A stretch of DNA of 64,000 nt from Halovulum dunhuangense (GTDB taxonomy: Bacteria; Pseudomonadota; Alphaproteobacteria; Rhodobacterales; Rhodobacteraceae), in the NCBI RefSeq assembly GCF_013093415.1, contig NZ_JABFBC010000004.1, forward strand, positions 36,151 through 100,150, in the 5' to 3' direction. A program made the position numbers and the translations under genes. The notes below the pieces were generated by a model, which saw only the letters and a list, made by a program, of their open reading frames with translations, did no database searches and was not told the DNA's origin. Positions 9,310 to 17,297 of this stretch are shown in pieces (the first letter of the stretch is position 1; every line of letters starts with the position of its first letter).

Positions 9310-10005
9310 ATGCTGGAAGTTCGCGATCTGACCTTGCGCTACGGGCAGAGCCAGATCCTGCACGGGGTCAGCCTGGTGACGCGCCGGGGCGAGGTGACGG
9401 CCGTGATGGGGACGAACGGCGTGGGCAAGACGAGCCTTCTGAAGGCAATCGCCGGGCGGCATCCCTTCGCGGGCGGCTCGATCGCGCTCGATGGCCGGGA
9501 CCTGGGCCGTCCGAACGCCTTCACGGCCGCGAAGGCGGGCATCGCCTATGTGCCGCAAGGGCGCGAGATCTTTCCGTTGCTGACCGTGACCGAGAACCTG
9601 GAAACAGGCTTTGCCTGCCTGGGCCGGTCCGAGCGAAGCGTTCCTGGACGGATCTTCGAACTGTTCCCGGTGCTCAGGGAAATGAAGGACCGCCGCGGCG
9701 GGGACCTGTCGGGCGGCCAGCAGCAACAGCTTGCGATCGCCCGCGCCCTGGTGACACGGCCCCGGGTGCTGCTCCTCGACGAGCCGACCGAGGGCATCCA
9801 GCCCAACATCATCAAGCAGATCGGCAAGGTGATCGCCTTCCTGCGGGACGAGGGCCAGATGAGCATTCTGCTGGTAGAGCAATATTTCGACTTTGCGGTG
9901 GGCCATGCCGACAGCTTCGTCGTGATGACCCGGGGCGAGGTCAGCTACCGCTGCGAGAAGGCGACGCTCGACCGCGACCGCCTGCTTGCAAGCGTGTCGA
10001 TCTGA
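9310..10005 (+). CDS. urtE: Urea-type ABC transporter ATP-binding protein (LivF-like)
   Basis: Second ATPase of the Urt importer, 231 residues. Walker A GTNGVGKTS, signature LSGGQQQQLAIARAL, Walker B VLLLDEPTEGI and the switch segment LLVEQYFDFA are all present; the EQY rather than EHD switch is typical of the LivF/UrtE branch. It starts two bases after the urtD stop and is the last gene of the operon. No T-rich terminator is evident downstream. Confidence 0.94.
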   Translation: MLEVRDLTLRYGQSQILHGVSLVTRRGEVTAVMGTNGVGKTSLLKAIAGRHPFAGGSIALDGRDLGRPNAFTAAKAGIAYVPQGREIFPLLTVTENLETGFACLGRSERSVPGRIFELFPVLREMKDRRGGDLSGGQQQQLAIARALVTRPRVLLLDEPTEGIQPNIIKQIGKVIAFLRDEGQMSILLVEQYFDFAVGHADSFVVMTRGEVSYRCEKATLDRDRLLASVSI

Positions 10006-10475
10006 CGGGAAGCCCGCAGGGCAGGACGACCCGCCCCCGCCTGCGTGTCCCCCGTGCCGACACCATCCGGCCCGCCAGGCAGCGCGTGATCCGGCGCCAC
10101 GGAATGAAGGATCGGCACAAGCTGCCCCGCGCAGATGCGCGGCCGGGGCGGTGCCCGCCGCCGGGCGCGTGATGGGCGCCGAAGAAGGGTGGCGGCGTCC
10201 GGTTTCGCGCCTGCCGACAGTGCCGCAACGGCCTCAGGGCGATACACCGCAGTACAGTTCCGCACACATGAGCCACGAAAAGCGGCGGCATGCGGGCAAT
10301 CATGGCGCAATCCCGGTTTGCCTGGGGGGCGACTGCGACTTTCACGCAACGGTTGCAAAAGGCGGCGGGCTACAGCCAGAGAATGCTTGCCTCGAATACT
10401 TGTCGCCCTGACTGGATAGCGTTGGATATCCATGCAAGTTTTTATGTGCGGGCAAGTGTTTGCCGATGTCGCGTG
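10006..10475. promoter_or_regulatory. Gap upstream of the kinase gene, with two small palindromes
   Basis: About 470 bases without a supported gene. Near the right end are two small palindromes: TGGATATCCA at 10423-10432 and GGCAA-GTGT-TTGCC at 10451-10464, the latter only 12 bases before the chosen start of the histidine kinase. These positions would suit an operator for the kinase/regulator operon, possibly for its own NarL-type regulator. This is inference; the palindromes are short. Confidence 0.35.
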
Positions 10476-12653
10476 ATGATTGATCGAGTTTCTTCTGCCC
10501 GAATGGCGCCGGCCCCGACACTTCTGGGCGCTGTCCTTGCCGGCCTTGTCCTTGCGCTGGCGATGGTCATTCTGGCGGCAAGACAGCCCTGGCTTGGCCT
10601 GGAACTGGGCGCCGATCCCGACAGCGGCGCGGTGCAGGTCCGCGCTGCCGACCCTTCGGGTCCGGCGGCGTCCCTTCCGCCCGGCACCCGCATCCTGGCG
10701 CTGGCCGGCGCGGGTGAGCGGATCCTGCCCGGGGCCGTCGACCTGGTCGAGGAACCCGACACCGTCGACACCTATGCCGCCATGAACGACGTCTTCGCGC
10801 GGCAGCGCAGCATCGCGCGGATCCTGCAAGGCCAGGAGATCACCCTGGAGGTCGTGGCCGAACCCGGCCAGGCGCCGTCGCGCGTGGCGATCAGCCCGGC
10901 ACCCTACCGGCCATTGTCGGATCTGCCGGCAATCTTCTGGCTGCAACTGGCGGTCGGGCTGACCGGCTTCTGGCTGGGGGCGTGGATCTGGTCGTTGCAG
11001 CGCGGGCAGTGGCCGGCCCGTTTCCTGGCGCTGGCCGGTACGGGGCTGATGATCTCGGCGCTGACGGCTGCGGTCTACAGTGGGCGGGAACTGGCGCTTG
11101 GCGGCGCGACGTTCCGGCTGCTGTCGGGGGCCAACCATGCCGGCACGCTGCTGTTCGGCGTGGGCATGATCGGCCTGTTCCTGTGCTATCCGCACCGGCT
11201 GGTGGGGCGCCGCGCGCTGGCGCTGCCGGCGATCGTGCTGGGGGCCTGGCTTGCGGTGGACCAGTTGCAGCTTGTCGAGGGGCCGCCCCTTGGCATTCAC
11301 CTGCCGATCGTGCTGTCGATGGCCACGATCCTGGTGCTGGTGGGCATCCAGTACCGTGTCACGCGCGGCGATCTGGTCGCGCGCACCTCGCTGACATGGC
11401 TCGGACTTTCGGTCGCCATCGGGTCGGGGGCCTTCGTCGCGCTGGTCATCATGCCCAACCTGCTGGGACTGGCGCCGATCCTGTCACAGGGCGTGGGCTT
11501 CGTGTTCTTCCTGCTGATCTACATGGGCGTGGCGCTCGGGGTGGCGCGGTTCCGGCTGTTCCTGCTCGACGAATGGGCGTTCCGCACGCTGTTCTATGTC
11601 GGGGGCGTCCTGCTGCTGCTGGGGGTCGACGCGATCTTCGTCTATGTCGTGCTCGAGGATCGGGTCCCGGCCTTTGCGCTTTCGCTGGTGCTGGTCGGCT
11701 GTCTCTACCTGCCGATGCGCGATGCGATCGGCCGGCGCTTCCTGCACAGGTCCACCCTGACGCCCGCGCGGCTGTTTCGCGACGTCGTGGACATCGCCCT
11801 CACGCCCCCCGGCGCGGACCAGATTGCCGGCTGGCACCGGCTGCTGGCCAAGGCGTTCGATCCGCTGCGGATCACCCCCTGCGTGCCGCAGGACCGGGCC
11901 GCGCTTGCGGCCGAAGGGCTGGCGCTGGTCGTTCCCGGTGCCGGCCCCGTGCCGGCCCTGCGGCTGGAGCATGCCAGCGGCGGTCGGCGGCTGTTCTCGC
12001 CGCGCGATGTCGAATTCGCCGCCGAGATCTGCGCCATGCTGCGGGACGCGATGGAAAGCCGCCGCGCCTATGAGAAGGGCGTCGCCGAGGAACGGGCGCG
12101 CATCGCGCGCGACATCCACGACAATATCGGCATCCAGCTCATGGGCGCGCTGCACAGCGTCGAGCCGGAAAGCAAGAACCGGATGATCTGCGACTCGCTT
12201 TCGGACCTGCGCGACATCATCAGCAACGCCACGGGGCGGGCGCTGAGCCTGGACGAGATGCTCGCGGACCTGCGGGTCCAGATCGCCGACCAGCTGGAGG
12301 CGTCGGGGCTGGCGCTCGACTGGCAGGTGGCGGCGGGCGGACAGGGGGCGCTGCCGCTTCAACTCACCCATGCGCTGCGCTCCGTCATCCGCGAGGCGGT
12401 CCACAACGCCATCCGTCACGCAGGGGCAAGCCGGGTCACGATCCGCCTGTCCGAGCGCCATGGCGCGATCGCGCTCGGCGTGACCGATGACGGCACGGGA
12501 TGGACCGGGACGCCGCGCGCGGGCGGCAATGGCATGGCCAACATGCACCGCCGCGCCGAGGCGCTGGGCGGGCGTCTGCAGATCCGGTCCGGGCGCGATG
12601 GAACGACGATCCTGGTCGAACTTCCGCTTCTGTCGCGGGGGCAGGCGGCATGA
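10476..12653 (+). CDS. Membrane sensor histidine kinase, NarX/HisKA_3 type, with PDZ-like periplasmic segment
   Basis: Sensor kinase of a two-component pair, about 725 residues. A first membrane helix (residues 13-33) is followed by an extracytoplasmic segment with a PDZ-like pattern (PPGTRILALAGAGERI), then a run of about seven or eight helices (residues 150-430), a divergent GAF-like region and the kinase core. The phospho-accepting His548 lies in RDIHDNIGIQL (HisKA_3). REAVHNAIRHA, DDGTGW and GNGMANM are the ATP-binding N, G1 and G2 boxes. The start is uncertain: 10476 (MIDRV) or 10503 (MAPAP), neither with a clear ribosome-binding site. Its ATGA overlaps the regulator gene. Signal unknown; no NarX P-box is seen. 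Confidence 0.82.
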   Translation: MIDRVSSARMAPAPTLLGAVLAGLVLALAMVILAARQPWLGLELGADPDSGAVQVRAADPSGPAASLPPGTRILALAGAGERILPGAVDLVEEPDTVDTYAAMNDVFARQRSIARILQGQEITLEVVAEPGQAPSRVAISPAPYRPLSDLPAIFWLQLAVGLTGFWLGAWIWSLQRGQWPARFLALAGTGLMISALTAAVYSGRELALGGATFRLLSGANHAGTLLFGVGMIGLFLCYPHRLVGRRALALPAIVLGAWLAVDQLQLVEGPPLGIHLPIVLSMATILVLVGIQYRVTRGDLVARTSLTWLGLSVAIGSGAFVALVIMPNLLGLAPILSQGVGFVFFLLIYMGVALGVARFRLFLLDEWAFRTLFYVGGVLLLLGVDAIFVYVVLEDRVPAFALSLVLVGCLYLPMRDAIGRRFLHRSTLTPARLFRDVVDIALTPPGADQIAGWHRLLAKAFDPLRITPCVPQDRAALAAEGLALVVPGAGPVPALRLEHASGGRRLFSPRDVEFAAEICAMLRDAMESRRAYEKGVAEERARIARDIHDNIGIQLMGALHSVEPESKNRMICDSLSDLRDIISNATGRALSLDEMLADLRVQIADQLEASGLALDWQVAAGGQGALPLQLTHALRSVIREAVHNAIRHAGASRVTIRLSERHGAIALGVTDDGTGWTGTPRAGGNGMANMHRRAEALGGRLQIRSGRDGTTILVELPLLSRGQAA

Positions 12654-13306
12654 GGCGGGTGATGATCGTCGAGGACATCCCGGCCACGCGCCGCTGGCTG
12701 GCGGGGATCGTGGCCGAGGCGTTCCCCGGCAGCCTGATCAACGAGTCCGCCACCTTGCGCGACGGGCGGGCGGCCGCGCGGACATATGCCCCCACGCTTG
12801 CGCTGATCGACCTGGGGCTTCCCGACGGGTCCGGTCTCGATGTCCTGCGCGACGTGCTGGCCCACAACCCGGATGCGACCTGCGTGGTCAGCACCGTGAT
12901 GGGCGACGATGCCCATGTCGTCGCGGCGCTGGCCGCAGGGGCAGGGGGCTACCTGCTCAAGGAACAGCCGCGCGAACTGCTGGTGCGGCAGCTGCGCCAG
13001 ATCGCCGAGGGCATCCCCGCGCTATCCCCTTCGATAGCCCGCCGGCTGATGGAGCATTTCCGTCTTACCGGGCCGGCCGCGCCCGCGGTGGCATTGACGG
13101 CGCGCGAGACGGATGTGCTCGCGCTGATCGGCCGGGGCATGCGCAACAGCGAGGTGGCGCGCCACCTGGGTCTGTCGGATCACACGGTTTCAAGCTATAT
13201 CAAGGGGATATACCGCAAGCTTGGCATATCCTCGCGCGCCGAGGCGTCATGGCACGCGACCCGGCTGGGACTGGGAACGCGCTGGAAGCCGCCGACCGAA
13301 GGCTGA
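12650..13306 (+). CDS. Response regulator, NarL/LuxR family
   Basis: Cognate regulator of the kinase upstream, 218 residues. The receiver has Glu8-Asp9 and the phosphorylation site Asp54 in LIDLGLPDGSGL, with the conserved Lys in GGYLLKEQPR. A LuxR-type helix-turn-helix occupies about residues 145-205 (LTARETDVLALIGRGMRNSE, then SDHTVSSYIKGIYRKL). It ends ten bases before the convergent Slam-like gene. The regulated genes are unknown; the adjacent lipoprotein/Slam pair, whose promoter region carries a perfect C6-N5-G6 palindrome, is a reasonable candidate. Confidence 0.9.
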   Translation: MRRVMIVEDIPATRRWLAGIVAEAFPGSLINESATLRDGRAAARTYAPTLALIDLGLPDGSGLDVLRDVLAHNPDATCVVSTVMGDDAHVVAALAAGAGGYLLKEQPRELLVRQLRQIAEGIPALSPSIARRLMEHFRLTGPAAPAVALTARETDVLALIGRGMRNSEVARHLGLSDHTVSSYIKGIYRKLGISSRAEASWHATRLGLGTRWKPPTEG

Positions 13307-13315
13307 TCTGCCGCT

Positions 13316-14611
13316 TCAGAACGAGCGTGTGATGCCCAGCCCCAGCCGCGTGTTCTCGTATGAGAATATCGCGATCGTCGAGGATTGCTTCTCGTAGCCG
13401 ATTTCCACGACCGGGGCGAAATCGCCGATCGCCCAGTTGCGGTTCACAAGCCGCAATGTGGCGGTCGTCCTGGTGTCGTCGCGCAGCCTGCCGAAGAAGA
13501 ACGGCACCGCGTCGCGCCAGTCGGTCCCGCGCGACAGGTCGAGCGATCCGACCAGCCCCCCTTCGAAGGCATAGTCGCCGCCCAGGAAGAATGTCACCCT
13601 GCGGCCGCTTTCGACCGGGCTGCGGGCGTCCGTCACCTCTGTCTCTGCGGCGGCGCGCAGTTGCAGGCGGGGCTGCGGCCGGTATCGCGCCTGTACCCGC
13701 AGGCTGGTGCTGGTCCCGTCGGCGGCGATGGCGGTGTCGTGGCGCAGGCGTTCGTGGCGGAAACGCAGCTCGACATGGGTGCGGTCGGTCAGGCCGGTGC
13801 CCGCGATGAGCGTGGCGTTCACACCCGAGGAATAGGGCTCGACGCCGCTTTCGCCGCGCGTGCGCCCGAGCCAGCGTTCCGACAGGCCGATGCCGAAGGA
13901 CAGGCGGCCCTCGCGGTCGAAACTGCGGCTGAGCGCGACCTGCAACCCCAGGGTCACGTCGTCCGGCGCCGCGCCGCCGAACAGCTCGGCATCCACCGTC
14001 GCGCTGACTTCGAGCCGCAGATCGGGCCGAAGCGTGACCCCGCGGCCCAGCGTGGCGCCCAGCGCAAGCCCGGTCGCCTGCTTCGGCCGGTTCGCGGGAT
14101 CGAGGACGAAGTCCAGATCCCCGATCCGCAGCCGGCTTTCGGCCGTTGCATTCAGCGGGTTGGTTTCCGTGACGAGCGAGGCGCGCAGGCTGCCCCGCCA
14201 GCGATCCGCACGCTCTAGCGCGGCGATCCGGGCCAGGATCTCCTGGCGGGTATCCGCGGGCAGCGTGCCGGCCAGGGCCGCCCGGAAATGAAAGGCTGCG
14301 CGATCGTCGCGCCCGAGCAGCCCCAGGACCGAGGCCAGCTCGAGCCGGTAGTTCAGGTCGTCCGGGTCGAGTGAGACCAGCCGCTCGAGATAGGGAAGCG
14401 CCGCGCGCGGCTCTCCGGCGCGGCCATGGGCGACGGCCGCTTCCCAGAGCGCCTGTTCCGAGGCGGCGCCGGGGGGCAGCGCGGGGGTCTGCGCCGGACC
14501 CGGCGCTGCCGCCAGCAGAACCAGCAGCAACGCAAGGATCGGCGCCATCAGCAGGGATCCGTTCGTCACGATACGCAGGTGGGAGGGCCCCCTCCCTCCC
14601 GTTTCCCTCAC
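13316..14611 (-). CDS. Slam-like surface-lipoprotein assembly modifier (TPR plus outer-membrane barrel)
   Basis: Probable outer-membrane translocator that exposes a lipoprotein on the cell surface (Slam, DUF560 type). A hydrophobic signal segment (MAPILALLLVLLAAAPGPAQ) precedes a TPR-like region (about residues 45-115, with AALPYLERLVSLDPDDLNYR). About 290 residues of alternating beta-barrel sequence follow, ending in the aromatic TRSF terminus expected of barrel proteins. With 431 residues it is slightly shorter than neisserial Slam1. The GTG at 14611 overlaps the stop of the adjacent lipoprotein gene (GTGA). Internal starts at 14569 (GTG) or 14548 (ATG) would fit the signal peptide better. 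Pairing with a Gly-linker lipoprotein supports the call. Confidence 0.78.
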   Translation of the reverse strand: MRETGGRGPSHLRIVTNGSLLMAPILALLLVLLAAAPGPAQTPALPPGAASEQALWEAAVAHGRAGEPRAALPYLERLVSLDPDDLNYRLELASVLGLLGRDDRAAFHFRAALAGTLPADTRQEILARIAALERADRWRGSLRASLVTETNPLNATAESRLRIGDLDFVLDPANRPKQATGLALGATLGRGVTLRPDLRLEVSATVDAELFGGAAPDDVTLGLQVALSRSFDREGRLSFGIGLSERWLGRTRGESGVEPYSSGVNATLIAGTGLTDRTHVELRFRHERLRHDTAIAADGTSTSLRVQARYRPQPRLQLRAAAETEVTDARSPVESGRRVTFFLGGDYAFEGGLVGSLDLSRGTDWRDAVPFFFGRLRDDTRTTATLRLVNRNWAIGDFAPVVEIGYEKQSSTIAIFSYENTRLGLGITRSF

Positions 14612-15288
14612 TGCCGGCGCAGGTAGTATTCGCCCGCGATGGCGTAGTCGGCGATCGCGCCCGAGGTTCCCTCGTCCAGGCGAAGCCCGCCGGATGCCGC
14701 ACCCGCAGAGCCAGAGGCGCCGCTGCCGAAGAACGGTCCGCCCAGCTGGATGTCCGCATCCCCGCTGAGGGTTTCCCCGCCATCCTGGACGCTGACATTG
14801 CCGCGCATCAGCACGGTCATGGAGCCGGTGAAGGCGGTCTGGCCCAGCGCCGAGACTTCGGTGCGCGAGATCGAGCCGACATCGTTGTCGGTCACAAGCT
14901 CACCCTGCAACGCGACGGTTCCGTCGCTGTCGGTGAAGCGCAGGTTGTCGATCTGCCCGCTGAACGGGTTGGTGGACTGCCCATCGGTCCAGGCAACATC
15001 CAGCGTGACGTCGCCATCGAGGATGCCGAGCTCTTCCACGCCATCGTTCACCGATGCCTGTACCGCGCCCGCATAGGTCGCGTTGATGCTGGTCGGCATG
15101 TTGGAGGTGGGTGCGGTTCCCGTCACCTGGTCGAAGTTCTCCTGGAACGGGGTTTCGCTGCTGGAGCCACCGCCGCCGCCACCGCCGCCGCCGCCGTTGG
15201 TGCTGCTGTCGCAGGCGCCCAGCGCCACCGTACAGGCAAGCAGAAGTGCCGCGCGGGATGTCCGGCGGGTCGTCATGATCGAAAGCAT
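14608..15288 (-). CDS. Surface lipoprotein with glycine linker and TbpB-like C-terminal barrel, probable Slam substrate
   Basis: Lipoprotein of 226 residues. The start MLSIMTT at 15288 follows an AGAGG site; a second ATG lies at 15276. The signal peptide ends in the lipobox LGAC, followed by a run of ten glycines, a tether typical of surface-exposed lipoproteins. The rest is beta-rich. The C-terminal GGPFFGSGASGSAG ... GEYYLRR resembles the closing strands of the small barrel found in TbpB-like and other Slam-dependent lipoproteins. The gene is followed, with GTGA overlap, by the Slam-like translocator. Ligand unknown. The Gly codons (15166-15195) form a GGC/GGT triplet repeat that could vary in length. 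Confidence 0.75.
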   Translation of the reverse strand: MLSIMTTRRTSRAALLLACTVALGACDSSTNGGGGGGGGGGSSSETPFQENFDQVTGTAPTSNMPTSINATYAGAVQASVNDGVEELGILDGDVTLDVAWTDGQSTNPFSGQIDNLRFTDSDGTVALQGELVTDNDVGSISRTEVSALGQTAFTGSMTVLMRGNVSVQDGGETLSGDADIQLGGPFFGSGASGSAGAASGGLRLDEGTSGAIADYAIAGEYYLRRQ

Positions 15289-15617
15289 TCCTGACCTCTT
15301 GCGATTGGAAATGGTCCGCTCACTAGAGGGCGCGCGCCGGGGACCGTCATCCCCCCGAACAGGGGGGCAGGGGGTCCCTCGTGTCGATGCGCGACAGGGT
15401 CGGGCGAAGGGGACAGGTGCCACCGCGATGGGGGTCATCGCCCGCGACTGGCAGGGTATGGCCCTCGCGGCAGCGCCATGAGCGCGTCTATCCGGACGCA
15501 CCCTCGATGCGCCGCGCGTGCCTTGGGTCGGATGGGGGGCGGTTTTCCGGCCCTGCCGCAAGACGATCGCGACCGCCGCTGGCGGCGATCACGACAAGTG
15601 CCTGCGCAAGGGCCGTC
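15289..15617. promoter_or_regulatory. Promoter region of the lipoprotein/Slam pair with C6-N5-G6 palindrome
   Basis: About 330 bases upstream of the lipoprotein gene and downstream of bfr, both on the minus strand. No gene is supported. A perfect palindrome of six C, GAACA, six G lies at 15351-15367, about 65 bases upstream of the lipoprotein start. It could be an operator, for instance for the nearby NarL-type regulator, or an RNA hairpin ending bfr transcription, but no T-run follows it on either strand. Confidence 0.45.
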
Positions 15618-16103
15618 CTATTCGGCCTCGTCCATGCGGGAGGCGTTGAGCTGCGCGTAATTCTCGGCCCCCATGCGCTCGTGCAGGTCGAGCTGGGTTT
15701 CGAGAAAGTCGATATGGCCTTCCTCGTCGGCCAGAAGTTCGTCGAACAGGTCCTTGGTGACGTGATCGCCGACCGACTGGCAGTATTCCCGCGCTTCCTT
15801 GTAGAGCGCGCGGGCCTCATGTTCCGCGGCCAGGTCGCATTCCAGCGTTTCCCGGGGCGTCTGGCCAATCCGCAGCGAGTCGAGCTTCTGGAGGTTTGGA
15901 TGCCCCTCCAGGAAGATGATCCGCGCCATGATCTTGTCGGCGTGGTTCATCTCCTCGATGGATTCCGCGCGGCTTTTCCTGGCCATGTGGCCAAGGCCCC
16001 AGTCCTCCTGCAGCTTGTAGTGCAGCCAGTACTGGCTGATCGCCGTCAGTTCGCTGCGCAATGCGCGGTTGAGATAGTCGATGACCTTGCTATCGCCCTT
16101 CAT
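15618..16103 (-). CDS. bfr: Bacterioferritin
   Basis: Iron-storage 24-mer subunit of 161 residues. The start [12 protein letters not shown] at 16103 aligns with the normal bacterioferritin N-terminus. All six ferroxidase ligands fall at canonical positions: Glu18, Glu51, His54, Glu94, Glu127 and His130. Met52, the axial heme ligand, is also present. The gene overlaps the end of bfd by 14 bases, so storage protein and release ferredoxin are made together. Expression is presumably iron-responsive; see the inverted repeat upstream of bfd. Confidence 0.97.
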   Translation of the reverse strand: MKGDSKVIDYLNRALRSELTAISQYWLHYKLQEDWGLGHMARKSRAESIEEMNHADKIMARIIFLEGHPNLQKLDSLRIGQTPRETLECDLAAEHEARALYKEAREYCQSVGDHVTKDLFDELLADEEGHIDFLETQLDLHERMGAENYAQLNASRMDEAE

Positions 16104-16344
16104 TTGCGTCCTCCGATGTTGCGGCGCGGCGCAGGCCACGCAGGTTGCGGGGTACTTCGAGATTATCGTTCCCCCGCATCGTGTCGAGGAAGAGTGGCAG
16201 GCAGCCGCCGCAATCGGCCGATCGGCCCAGCGCGCGGTAGATCTTGCCGGGCGTGATGATGGTCTCCGGATCGGCTTGCCGCATCCAGTCGATGGCGGCG
16301 TGGATGTCGCGGTCGGTTATGCCGGTGCAATGGCAGACGATCAT
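16090..16344 (-). CDS. bfd: Bacterioferritin-associated [2Fe-2S] ferredoxin
   Basis: Small ferredoxin of 84 residues that reduces and so mobilises iron from bacterioferritin. The cluster ligands are Cys4 and Cys6 (MIVCHC) and Cys45 and Cys48 (DCGGC). The spacing between the two pairs is seven residues longer than in the E. coli protein. It is upstream of and overlaps bfr. The ATG at 16344 is chosen because the CHC motif must lie at the N-terminus; a longer in-frame extension has no family features. Confidence 0.93.
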   Translation of the reverse strand: MIVCHCTGITDRDIHAAIDWMRQADPETIITPGKIYRALGRSADCGGCLPLFLDTMRGNDNLEVPRNLRGLRRAATSEDANEGR

Positions 16345-16764
16345 GTTCCGGTCTCCTGGCGGGCCGCGTTCGCTGTGGCCAGGCCGTGGACCTGACACGA
16401 TCATGGCCGCCCGGCCGACGGGCCTGCCGGTTTCGGCACCTGGCGTTGCCCGCGGGCGCCCCTTTCGATTCATTCCCCCGATTTTGTGACTGAGTTCGTT
16501 GCCATTGGCAATGGCTGAGTGAATTACTCGGTCATCCGGAATTCAGCCGGCCGCCAAGGCGGGTCTTTCGCGCAGGCGTTGCCCCGGGCCGCGTGCGGAA
16601 AGGGCGGGGATGGCGGCTTCCGGGACCAGCCGAGCCTTGTGCCGGGTGCCACCACGCGGCCGGGCGGCAGTTGCCGCGCGCACCCCGCCGGGCTGTCCGG
16701 AGGCCGCTGAATTCCCGGAACGCGGACCGGACGAGCCTGAACACCCGCACCCGCCGCCGGGGGT
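16345..16764. promoter_or_regulatory. Gap upstream of bfd with nested inverted repeats
   Basis: About 420 bases without a supported gene. A perfect 13-base palindrome, TTGCCATTGGCAA, lies at 16499-16511. It is framed by an outer inverted repeat, TGACTGAGT at 16487-16495 and ACTCGGTCA at 16526-16534 (8 of 9 positions match). This is about 145 bases upstream of the bfd start and could be the binding site of an iron regulator (Fur, Irr or RirA type). It does not clearly match any published consensus I can recall, so the assignment is open. Confidence 0.4.
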
Positions 16765-17178
16765 TCACGCCTCTGCCGGGCGATAGGCGCAATCGGCCAG
16801 GGTGCTGCGGTTGAGATCGGCGATGAAGGCGGCCTCTGCATGGGCGAGGCGCGATATCAGGCGGCAGCGTGGCGTGAGCGTGCAGGTATTGCCGCGGGCC
16901 GCGAAGCATTCCACCAGCGCCTGGTCGGCCTCGAGCCGGGCCACCACGTCGCCGAGGCGGATGTCCCCGGGGCGCTGCGCCAGGATGGCGCCGCCGCCCC
17001 CGCCGCGGCGGGTTTCCAGGTAGCCTGCCCCCGCAAGGGTAGAGATCACCTTTGCCAGATGGTTGCGCGAGACCTTGAATTCGTCGGCAAGCTCGGCGGT
17101 GGTGAAGGGGCGGTCCGGCGCGCCCGCCATGCGCATCAGCACGCGCAGGCCGTAATCGGTGAAGGAGGTGAGGCGCAA
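16765..17178 (-). CDS. nsrR: Rrf2-family nitric-oxide-sensing repressor NsrR
   Basis: Transcription repressor of 137 residues with a winged-helix N-terminus (MRLTSFTDYGLRVLMRMA) and three cysteines, Cys91, Cys99 and Cys105. These match the NsrR cluster pattern. Asp8, the fourth cluster ligand in the characterised Streptomyces protein, is also present (FTDYG). The [4Fe-4S] cluster reacts with NO, which releases the protein from DNA. It is divergent from the hemerythrin/DUF2478/nnrS operon, with a long inverted repeat between the two, so it probably represses that operon. IscR or RirA are less likely given the cysteine spacing. Confidence 0.9.
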   Translation of the reverse strand: MRLTSFTDYGLRVLMRMAGAPDRPFTTAELADEFKVSRNHLAKVISTLAGAGYLETRRGGGGGAILAQRPGDIRLGDVVARLEADQALVECFAARGNTCTLTPRCRLISRLAHAEAAFIADLNRSTLADCAYRPAEA

Positions 17179-17193
17179 GGTCGCGGTCCTGAT

Positions 17194-17245
17194 TTGGTAA
17201 TTGAAGTGCGTATTCGGTCGATGGTATGCGCATTTCAGATACCAA
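17194..17245. promoter_or_regulatory. Long inverted repeat, candidate NsrR operator
   Basis: Left arm 17194-17210 (TTGGTAATTGAAGTGCG) and right arm 17229-17245 (CGCATTTCAGATACCAA) are inverted copies with 14 of 17 positions matching. They are separated by 18 bases. The element sits 16 bases upstream of nsrR and about 50 bases upstream of the hemerythrin gene. The right arm also forms GGTAT-N11-ATACC with its flank. The arms contain ATTT/TGAA-type half sites reminiscent of NsrR sites, but the fit to the E. coli 11-1-11 consensus is loose. Confidence 0.55.
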
Positions 17246-17297
17246 TTGAAGCCGGCCCGCGCAAGGACCGCGCGGCGCGCCGGGGGAAGGATCGGAC

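Noticed and set aside
15166..15195. GCC/ACC triplet repeat as a possible non-coding microsatellite
   Set aside because: It encodes the glycine tether of the lipoprotein in frame; noted there as possibly length-variable but not listed as a separate repeat.
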